This document shows positions 1 through 4,272 of a stretch of 6,165 nucleotides of DNA, piece after piece. Made by a program: the position numbers and the translations under genes. Source of the DNA: Gammaproteobacteria bacterium (GTDB lineage: Bacteria > Pseudomonadota > Gammaproteobacteria > Chromatiales > Chromatiaceae); the NCBI GenBank assembly GCA_030620735.1, contig JAUXDV010000122.1, forward strand, positions 1 to 6,165, in the 5' to 3' direction. The stretch's first letter is position 1; the number at the start of each line of letters is the position of its first letter. The notes beneath the pieces were generated by a model. The model did no database searches. It was given only the letters and a program-made list of their open reading frames with translations, and was not told the DNA's origin.

Positions 1-138
1 TTACCGGGCAGCTACCTGTCACGCACGACTGACGCCGGCAATCCCGGCGCCAACAGAATCCGCATGGCGCTGGTTGCGCCGCTGGAAGATTGCATCGAAG
101 CCGCACAACGCATCAAAACCTGTGTAGAATCCGCATGA
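1..138 (+). CDS. dapC: Succinyldiaminopimelate aminotransferase, C-terminal end only (partial)
   Basis: The window opens inside this gene. The 45 visible codons encode the C-terminus and end at TGA 136-138. The peptide begins LPGSYLSRTTDAGNPGANRI and continues with an RMALVAPLEDCIEAAQRI segment. The LPGSYL and NPG.NRIR.ALV motifs are typical of the small-domain end of class I/II PLP-dependent aminotransferases of the DapC type. In the NPGANRIR segment, the last arginine fits the conserved residue that binds the substrate carboxylate in this fold. DapC transfers an amino group from glutamate to N-succinyl-2-amino-6-ketopimelate in the cytoplasm. That is the step between DapD and DapE, whose genes lie directly downstream on the same strand, and this context supports DapC over related ArgD or AspC enzymes. 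The PLP-lysine region is outside the window, so the exact specificity cannot be checked here. Confidence 0.78.
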   Translation, partial: LPGSYLSRTTDAGNPGANRIRMALVAPLEDCIEAAQRIKTCVESA

Positions 139-142
139 TAAA

Positions 143-173
143 TTGTCTAGAGAATGCACAGAACACCTATAAG
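143..173 (+). promoter_or_regulatory. Weak sigma70-like promoter candidate upstream of dapD
   Basis: TTGTCT at 143-148 (4 of 6 matches to TTGACA) and TATAAG at 168-173 (5 of 6 to TATAAT) are separated by 19 bases, slightly longer than ideal. A transcript from here would begin near 180 and carry the inverted-repeat element at 203-289 in the dapD leader. The match is modest and AT-rich gaps give such hits by chance. dapD could equally be read from a promoter upstream of dapC. Confidence 0.22.
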
Positions 174-202
174 TTACACAACAGAGCCTTTTGAAAAACA
201 CT

Positions 203-289
203 GTCATTCCGGCATGCTTTTAGCCGGAATCCATGCACCTCGATCTGTAAATGGTTGATTTTATAGATTCCGGCCTTCGCCGGAATGAC
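203..289. repeat. REP/MITE-like element with 11-bp terminal inverted repeats and two nested hairpins
   Basis: GTCATTCCGGC at 203-213 is the exact reverse complement of GCCGGAATGAC at 279-289. Inside, the 8-mer ATTCCGGC or its complement occurs four times in alternating orientation: 206-213, 223-230, 267-274 and 279-286. The 87-base unit can therefore fold either as two short hairpins (loops 214-222 and 275-278) or as one long stem. Palindromes of the GTCATTCCGGC type are, from memory, common dispersed intergenic repeats in proteobacteria. Copy number in this genome cannot be seen from one window. The element lies between dapC and dapD and contains no gene. Confidence 0.8.
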
Positions 290-297
290 GTTTTTTT
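267..297 (+). terminator. Candidate intrinsic terminator formed by the right half of the repeat
   Basis: The stem ATTCCGGC/GCCGGAAT (8 bp, four-base loop CTTC) is followed after GACG by seven T residues at 291-297. Geometry and GC content suit Rho-independent termination after dapC, although the T run starts four bases beyond the stem. It would separate dapC from dapD, or attenuate read-through into dapD. If it terminates strongly, dapD needs its own promoter between 298 and 330, and none is convincing there, so partial termination is more likely. Confidence 0.4.
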
Positions 298-342
298 GAG
301 TATTGCAAGAGGCTCAAATTTTAATTATCTGGAGCAAACCCA

Positions 343-1164
343 ATGAGTGACATTGAATCCATCATCGTCGACGCCTTTGAACGCCGCGCCGATATTACCC
401 CGCGCAACGTAGATACGCAGGCGAAAGACGCCGTAATGAGCGCGATCGAACAACTGGATCGCGGCGAAATCCGCGTCGCCGAGAAAAAGGATGGCGGCTG
501 GATCGTCAATGAGTGGATAAAGAAGGCGGTTCTGCTCTATTTCCGCATGGAGGACAATGAGTTCCTGAAGGGTGGATTCACCAACTATTTCGACAAGGTG
601 CCATCCAAGTATGCCGACTACAACTCCAGGGATTTCCGCGAAGGCGGAGTGCGTGTCGTCCCCCCTGCTGCCGCACGCAAAGGCTCCTTCATTGCGCCCT
701 CCTGCGTACTCATGCCCTCCTACGTCAACATCGGCGCTTATGTCGATTCCGGTACCATGGTGGACACCTGGGCCACTGTCGGCTCCTGCGCCCAAATTGG
801 AAAAAACGTGCATCTCTCCGGCGGCGTCGGCATCGGCGGTGTACTCGAACCTTTGCAGGCTGCACCCACCATCATTGAAGACAACTGTTTCATCGGCGCA
901 CGCTCGGAAGTTGTCGAGGGAGTTATCGTTGAAGAGGGATCCGTCATCTCCATGGGCGTCTTCATCGGCCAGAGCACAAAAATCTATGACCGCGCCAGCG
1001 GCGAAATCCACTTTGGACGTGTACCGGCCGGCTCGGTCGTTGTCTCGGGAAACCTGCCGTCGAAAGACGGTGCATACAGCCTCTACTGCGCCGTGATCGT
1101 CAAGACCGTGGATGAAAAAACCCGCGGCAAGGTCGGCATCAACGAACTGTTGAGAGACATTTGA
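343..1164 (+). CDS. dapD: 2,3,4,5-tetrahydropyridine-2,6-dicarboxylate N-succinyltransferase
   Basis: DapD transfers succinyl from succinyl-CoA to tetrahydrodipicolinate, opening the ring to give N-succinyl-2-amino-6-ketopimelate. This commits the cell to the succinylase route to meso-diaminopimelate and lysine. The 273-residue protein matches the usual length (E. coli about 274). It has the alpha-helical N-terminal domain (about 1-100), then a left-handed beta-helix of hexapeptide repeats (about 115-235). Asp141 in MVDTWATVGSCAQIG and Glu189 in GARSEVVEG fall at the positions reported as catalytic in the family. The trimeric, cytoplasmic enzyme is complete. Start: ATG 343 has GGAG at 331-334 with an 8-base spacer. 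The stop TGA 1162-1164 overlaps the TTG start proposed for the next gene, suggesting co-transcription and translational coupling. Confidence 0.97.
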   Translation: MSDIESIIVDAFERRADITPRNVDTQAKDAVMSAIEQLDRGEIRVAEKKDGGWIVNEWIKKAVLLYFRMEDNEFLKGGFTNYFDKVPSKYADYNSRDFREGGVRVVPPAAARKGSFIAPSCVLMPSYVNIGAYVDSGTMVDTWATVGSCAQIGKNVHLSGGVGIGGVLEPLQAAPTIIEDNCFIGARSEVVEGVIVEEGSVISMGVFIGQSTKIYDRASGEIHFGRVPAGSVVVSGNLPSKDGAYSLYCAVIVKTVDEKTRGKVGINELLRDI

Positions 1165-1517
1165 CAACCGTGATTACTCTCTACGGCATTCCCAACTGCG
1201 ACACCATGAAAAAAGCCCGCCGCTGGCTGCAGGAGCATGATATCGAGTACCGGTTTCACGACTACAAGAAATCCGGTATCGATGCACAAAAAATCAACGC
1301 ATGGATTGATGTTGTCGGCTGGGAAGTGCTTCTCAACAAACGCGGCATGATGTGGCGCAAAACACCGCAGCAGATACGCGATACCATCGATCAACGCAGC
1401 GCTATTCAACTGATGCTGGAGACACCCTCCATCATCAAGCGCCCTGTTCTCGAGAAGGATTCCGGTATTACGGTCGGCTTCTCGGAAGATAGCTATCAGC
1501 AGTTATTTACATCCTAG
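1161..1517 (+). CDS. yffB: YffB/Spx-like ArsC-family protein (thioredoxin fold)
   Basis: The protein is 118 residues and closely resembles E. coli YffB. It opens TLYGIPNCDTMKKARRWL, with a single active-site-like Cys13, followed by RFHDYKKSGI and ending with the IIKRPVLE segment (Lys93-Arg94-Pro95) and GFSEDSYQQLF. These are hallmarks of the ArsC/Spx/YffB thioredoxin-fold family. There is no second cysteine near the first, so it is not a CXXC thioredoxin. YffB is often labelled an arsenate-reductase-like or glutathione-dependent thiol reductase, but its physiological substrate is not settled. Start choice: TTG 1161 overlaps the dapD stop and has GAGAG at 1152-1156, only 4 bases away. GTG 1170, giving MITLYGIPNC, aligns better with the E. 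coli N-terminus and is a real alternative. yffB lies immediately before dapE in E. coli too, so the placement is conserved. Confidence 0.9.
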   Translation: MTTVITLYGIPNCDTMKKARRWLQEHDIEYRFHDYKKSGIDAQKINAWIDVVGWEVLLNKRGMMWRKTPQQIRDTIDQRSAIQLMLETPSIIKRPVLEKDSGITVGFSEDSYQQLFTS

Positions 1518-1560
1518 CGAGACCAAGTCTCAGACTGACAAGGTATGAAAAAAACATTTT

Positions 1561-1622
1561 CTCTCGCCAAGACGCCAAGACCGCAAAGGTTTTTCTTGGC
1601 GAGCTTTGCGCCTTTGCGAGAG
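1561..1622. repeat. 62-bp imperfect palindromic dispersed-type repeat between yffB and dapE
   Basis: Two 28-base arms (1561-1588 and 1595-1622) surround the six-base loop GTTTTT. The ends CTCTCGC and GCGAGAG are exact complements, and over the full arm I count 6 mismatches in 28. The arms are themselves built from degenerate CGC-MAAG units (CGCCAAG, CGCCAAG, CGCAAAG), with the mismatches falling at regular intervals. I recall similar 'gcaaagacgccaag' palindromes in intergenic DNA of many bacteria, but this cannot be verified here. The rest of the 159-base gap holds no recognisable gene. Confidence 0.75.
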
Positions 1623-1665
1623 TCATTATTGAAATCTGACTCATTTGTAAAAATGTAGTCCACCC

Positions 1666-1670
1666 AGGGA
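1666..1670 (+). promoter_or_regulatory. Shine-Dalgarno fixing the GTG start of dapE
   Basis: AGGGA at 1666-1670 sits six bases before GTG 1677. An in-frame TAG at 1656-1658 closes the frame upstream, and no other start codon lies between them, so the GTG start is well determined. Confidence 0.75.
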
Positions 1671-1676
1671 TTACTA

Positions 1677-2825
1677 GTGCAATCCATTATATCTTCAACC
1701 CTTGAACTTGCAATTGATCTGATCAGCCGTCCCTCTGTCACCCCCGATGATGCTGGCTGCCAACAGCTCATGATCGAGCGCCTGCAGGCGATTGGCTTCA
1801 ACATCGAACCCATGCGTTTTGGCGAGGTCGACAACTTCTGGGCCAGGCGCGGCAGTGAAGAACCGCTGTTTGCCTTTGCAGGCCATACTGATGTCGTCCC
1901 TACAGGCGATCCGGAATCATGGAAAGTGCCGCCTTTTGAGCCACAAATTCACCACGGCCTGCTGTATGGCCGCGGTGCGGCGGACATGAAAGGAAGCCTT
2001 GCCGCCATGGTGACAGCCTGTGAAGCCTTTGTCGCAGTTCACCCTGATCACAATGGCTCTATCGCCTTTCTCATCACCAGCGATGAAGAGGGGCCGGCAA
2101 CGGAAGGAACCGTCAGGGTCCTCGAGAGACTCGAGTCCCGTGGCGAGAAGATCAAGTGGTGCCTGGTGGGCGAGCCATCCTCGGCAACCCGCCTTGGCGA
2201 TGTCATCAAAAACGGACGGCGCGGGTCACACAATGCCAGGCTGGTGATTCACGGCAAACAGGGACATGTCGCCTACCCGCACCTGGCCAGCAACCCGATT
2301 CACCTCGCAGCCCCGGCGCTGCTTGAACTGACCACTGTCGAGTGGGATCGGGGCAACGACTACTTCCCCCCCACCACTTTCCAGATCTCCAACATCAATG
2401 GCGGCACAGGCGCCACCAATGTCATCCCGGGGTCGGTCGAACTGCTGATCAATTTTCGCTACTCGACAGAGACCACGCATCAACGCATCGAACAGCGGGT
2501 CGCAGAGATCCTGGATAATCATGGACTCAACTACGAGATCGAGTGGACACTCTCCGGAAAACCCTTTTTGACTGAAGCAGGAAAACTTGTCGAGGCGGCG
2601 CAAACTGCAATTTTAGAGATTACCGGACACGAGAGCGAACTCTCCACCTCAGGGGGCACCTCCGATGGACGCTTTATTGCCCCCACCGGCGCCCAGGTGC
2701 TGGAACTCGGGCCATTGAATAAAACCATTCACCAGGTCGATGAATGTGTTGCAGTTGAAGATCTGGATCTGTTGAGCAGTATTTACCAACGCATGCTGGA
2801 AGAGTTGCTGACCACCGGATTATGA
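1677..2825 (+). CDS. dapE: Succinyl-diaminopimelate desuccinylase
   Basis: DapE is a dinuclear zinc hydrolase that removes succinate from N-succinyl-L,L-diaminopimelate, giving L,L-diaminopimelate for lysine and cell-wall synthesis. The 382-residue M20 peptidase-family protein shows the whole metal site at a constant +3 offset from the well-studied H. influenzae/E. coli numbering. His70 and Asp72 lie in GHTDVVPTGD, Asp103 in RGAADMKGS, Glu137 (general base) and Glu138 in SDEEG, Glu166 in VGEPSS, and His352 in IHQVDE. The dimerisation (lid) domain spans roughly 182-296 and includes GKQGHVAYPHLASNPIH. The substrate-binding segment TSGGTSDGRFIAP is intact. Residue 185, just after the RRGS substrate loop, is His where Leu is usual (see findings). 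The start is GTG. The gene is separated from yffB by a repeat-bearing gap and ends facing the convergent HIT gene. Confidence 0.96.
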   Translation: MQSIISSTLELAIDLISRPSVTPDDAGCQQLMIERLQAIGFNIEPMRFGEVDNFWARRGSEEPLFAFAGHTDVVPTGDPESWKVPPFEPQIHHGLLYGRGAADMKGSLAAMVTACEAFVAVHPDHNGSIAFLITSDEEGPATEGTVRVLERLESRGEKIKWCLVGEPSSATRLGDVIKNGRRGSHNARLVIHGKQGHVAYPHLASNPIHLAAPALLELTTVEWDRGNDYFPPTTFQISNINGGTGATNVIPGSVELLINFRYSTETTHQRIEQRVAEILDNHGLNYEIEWTLSGKPFLTEAGKLVEAAQTAILEITGHESELSTSGGTSDGRFIAPTGAQVLELGPLNKTIHQVDECVAVEDLDLLSSIYQRMLEELLTTGL

Positions 2826-2826
2826 T

Positions 2827-2865
2827 CCCCTCTCCCCCGGGGAGAGGGTTAGAGTGAGGGGTTTT
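2827..2865. terminator. GC-rich palindrome between convergent dapE and HIT gene, probable terminator/repeat
   Basis: CCCTCTCCCC (2828-2837) pairs with GGGGAGAGGG (2839-2848), with realistic loop opening at CCCGG. An alternative outer stem pairs CCCCTC (2827-2832) with GAGGGG (2856-2861) and is directly followed by TTTT 2862-2865, giving terminator geometry for dapE transcripts. For leftward transcription, the same palindrome lies just past the HIT stop but lacks a T run. The CCCTCTCCC...GGGAGAGGGTTAG.GTGAGGGG string resembles a palindrome I recall as widespread between bacterial genes, so it may also be a dispersed repeat. Confidence 0.55.
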
Positions 2866-3214
2866 AAGGCCAGGGCGGCCACCCCATCGGCTTTCCGCCG
2901 ACAAGATGCAGGTGGATGTGAAACACTGTCTGCCCGGCATCCGCATTGCAGTTCATCACCGCCCGGTAACCCCGTTCAGCCAGACCTTCGCTGGCGGCGA
3001 TCTCCCTGGCGGCAATATACATCTTGCCGATAATCGCTGAGTTCTCTGCATCGATCTCGTTGAGAGTTGCAATGTGCTGACGTGGAATCACCAGCACATG
3101 TGTCGGAGCCTGCGGATTGAGATCCCGAAAAGCCACCACTTCATCGTTTTCGTAGACAAAGTCTGTATTAAAATCACCATTTGCGATCTTGCAAAAGAGA
3201 CAATCATCCGCCAT
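2864..3214 (-). CDS. hinT: HIT-family (HinT-like) purine nucleotide-binding hydrolase
   Basis: The 116-residue protein is a typical single-domain histidine triad protein of the HinT branch. The triad VFHIHLHLVGG places His99, His101 and His103, with His101 expected to act as the nucleophile. Cys5 and Cys8 in DCLFCKIANG resemble the HinT zinc-binding pair. The FRDLNPQAPTHVLVIPR strand and the C-terminal GGKPMGWPPWP tail are also family features. HinT proteins hydrolyse adenosine phosphoramidates and aminoacyl-adenylates in the cytoplasm, and the biological substrate here is unknown. ATG 3214 was chosen because AGGAG at 3223-3227 lies 8 bases upstream. The frame stays open to an ATG at 3526, but that would run through recR and give non-family sequence. 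Thirteen bases separate it from the recR stop, so it is the last gene of the leftward operon. Confidence 0.93.
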   Translation of the reverse strand: MADDCLFCKIANGDFNTDFVYENDEVVAFRDLNPQAPTHVLVIPRQHIATLNEIDAENSAIIGKMYIAAREIAASEGLAERGYRAVMNCNADAGQTVFHIHLHLVGGKPMGWPPWP

Positions 3215-3222
3215 TTCAGTTA

Positions 3223-3229
3223 CTCCTCT
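3223..3229 (-). promoter_or_regulatory. Strong Shine-Dalgarno of the HIT gene overlapping the recR stop codon
   Basis: On the minus strand, AGAGGAG (3229-3223) is embedded in and just after the TAG stop of recR (3230-3228), eight bases before ATG 3214. This decides the short HIT start and suggests that ribosomes ending recR can pass to the HIT gene. Confidence 0.75.
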
Positions 3230-3824
3230 ATTCGAATTCCCGGCGGCCGGATATCGCATGCGACAAGGTGCCGCCGTCCAGATATTCCAGCTCACCACCC
3301 AGCGGCACGCCATGTGCGATACGAGTCGTCCGCACGTTGTAGCGAGCAGCCATTTCACTGATGTAATGAGCCGTTGCCTCACCTTCCACCGTCGGATTTG
3401 TCGCCAGAATAACCTCGGCAACCTCTCCTTCTGCAAGGCGCTGCTGCAATTCATCCATGCCGATCTCACCGGGCCCCAGCCCATCGAGCGGCGACAGTCG
3501 GCCGTGCAGCACAAAGTAGAAACCACGATAGTCGGTTAACTGCTCGATCGCCTCGAGCTCTCCGGGGGTCTCAACCACGCATAACAGCGTATTATCACGA
3601 CGCTGGCTGCTGCAGACCGAGCAGGTTTGCAGCTCCGTGAAGGTGCGGCAGCGACTGCATCGTCCTATCTTTTGCATCGCCTGCTGCAATAGCTCGCCAA
3701 GGTGTCTGCCGCCGTCACGATCGCGTTCCAGGAGATAAAAAGCCATGCGCTGCGCAGATTTTTTCCCAACACCGGGCAAACAGCAGAGTGCATCGACGAG
3801 GTTTTTCAGCAAGCCCTGCGCCAT
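3228..3824 (-). CDS. recR: Recombination mediator protein RecR
   Basis: RecR acts with RecO (and RecF) to load RecA onto SSB-coated single-stranded DNA at gaps during RecF-pathway repair. The 198-residue protein has the usual length and domain order. There is an N-terminal helix-hairpin-helix (LPGVGKKSAQRMAF, about 16-29). A four-cysteine zinc finger follows, with Cys56, Cys59, Cys68 and Cys71. The Toprim domain starts at LLCVVETPGELEAI (Glu85) and runs through HGRLSPLDGLGP to VILATNPTVEGEATAHYI. The C-terminal Walker-like tail is GVPLGGELEYLDGGTLSHA. All expected motifs are intact. ATG 3824 overlaps the ybaB stop by one base (TGATG on the minus strand), and no Shine-Dalgarno is visible before it, so translation probably depends on coupling from ybaB. 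This matches the conserved dnaX-ybaB-recR order. Confidence 0.97.
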   Translation of the reverse strand: MAQGLLKNLVDALCCLPGVGKKSAQRMAFYLLERDRDGGRHLGELLQQAMQKIGRCSRCRTFTELQTCSVCSSQRRDNTLLCVVETPGELEAIEQLTDYRGFYFVLHGRLSPLDGLGPGEIGMDELQQRLAEGEVAEVILATNPTVEGEATAHYISEMAARYNVRTTRIAHGVPLGGELEYLDGGTLSHAISGRREFE

Positions 3825-4150
3825 CAGAAGGGCAGCTTGAGTCCCGGCGGCAAATTCAATCCTGAAGTCAGGCCGGACATACTCTGCTCCGCCATCTCCG
3901 CCACACGATGAGCGGCATCATTGAAAGCTGCTGCGACCAGATCTTCCAGCATATCCTTGTCATCACCAACCAGGGCGTCATCGATCGCTATGCGCCGCAC
4001 CTCATGCTTGCCATTCATGGTCACCTTCACCATGCCGCCGCCTGATTCACCGGTTACCTCTTCATTGGCAAGCTGCTGCTGCGCTTTCTGCATATCTTCC
4101 TGCATCTTCTGCGCCTGCTTCATCATGTTGCCGAGTCCGCCTTTTATCAT
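3824..4150 (-). CDS. ybaB: YbaB/EbfC-family nucleoid-associated DNA-binding protein
   Basis: This is a small (108-residue) dimeric DNA-binding protein of the YbaB/EbfC family, thought to bind and organise nucleoid DNA and sometimes to influence gene expression. The N-terminal long helix, MMKQAQKMQEDMQKAQQQLA (about 9-28), is charged and glutamine-rich. Next come the GESGGGMVKVTMNGKHEVRRIAID beta-sheet core and the MLEDLVAAAFNDAAHRVAE helix. The low-complexity tail SGLTSGLNLPPGLKLPF is typical. ATG 4150 has AGAAGG at 4159-4164 eight bases upstream, which supports this start. The stop is shared by one base with the recR start. The gap to dnaX is 122 bases and contains a perfect 13-bp inverted repeat (4187-4248). 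Precise cellular role is uncertain for the whole family. Confidence 0.95.
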   Translation of the reverse strand: MIKGGLGNMMKQAQKMQEDMQKAQQQLANEEVTGESGGGMVKVTMNGKHEVRRIAIDDALVGDDKDMLEDLVAAAFNDAAHRVAEMAEQSMSGLTSGLNLPPGLKLPF

Positions 4151-4186
4151 ACCTAATACCTTCTACTCTATGAATTTATGTAATAT

Positions 4187-4248
4187 CTCAATAACCCCGT
4201 GCATTGTTCGAGACGGTGTAGGATGCTGTCTTTCTCGGGGTTATTGAG
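4187..4248. repeat. Perfect 13-bp inverted repeat spanning the dnaX-ybaB gap
   Basis: CTCAATAACCCCG at 4187-4199 is the exact reverse complement of CGGGGTTATTGAG at 4236-4248, with 36 bases between. In the leftward transcript this gives a stable 13-bp stem after the dnaX stop and 36 bases before ATG of ybaB. The 3' arm is followed by ATATTACATAAA rather than a U tract, so it is not a standard intrinsic terminator. A processing, stability or small mobile-repeat role is possible. Confidence 0.75.
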
Positions 4249-4272
4249 CAGTTACGAATATATCAGAACTTC

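Noticed and set aside
296..325. TTGAGT-18-TTTAAT promoter-like pair just upstream of dapD
   Set aside because: Its start point would fall near 332, on the dapD Shine-Dalgarno itself, leaving no ribosome-binding leader.
572..1096. 174-codon plus-strand frame inside dapD
   Set aside because: It is Pro/Ser/Ala-rich frame-shifted translation of a well-supported gene, with no independent ribosome site.
325..1167. Long open frame (280 codons) on the minus strand, antisense to dapD
   Set aside because: It mirrors almost the whole of dapD, its translation has no recognisable family motif, and DapD shows all catalytic and structural features. It is a by-product of codon bias.
1629..1657. TTGAAA at 1629-1634 as a -35 box for a dapE promoter
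   Set aside because: No acceptable -10 hexamer occurs at 16-19 bases; the nearest candidate, TGTAAA at 1646, is only 11 bases away.
2864..3526. Longer HIT protein starting at 3526 (220 residues)
   Set aside because: The extra 104 residues would overlap recR in another frame and do not resemble HIT proteins. ATG 3214 has a strong Shine-Dalgarno and the canonical HinT N-terminus.
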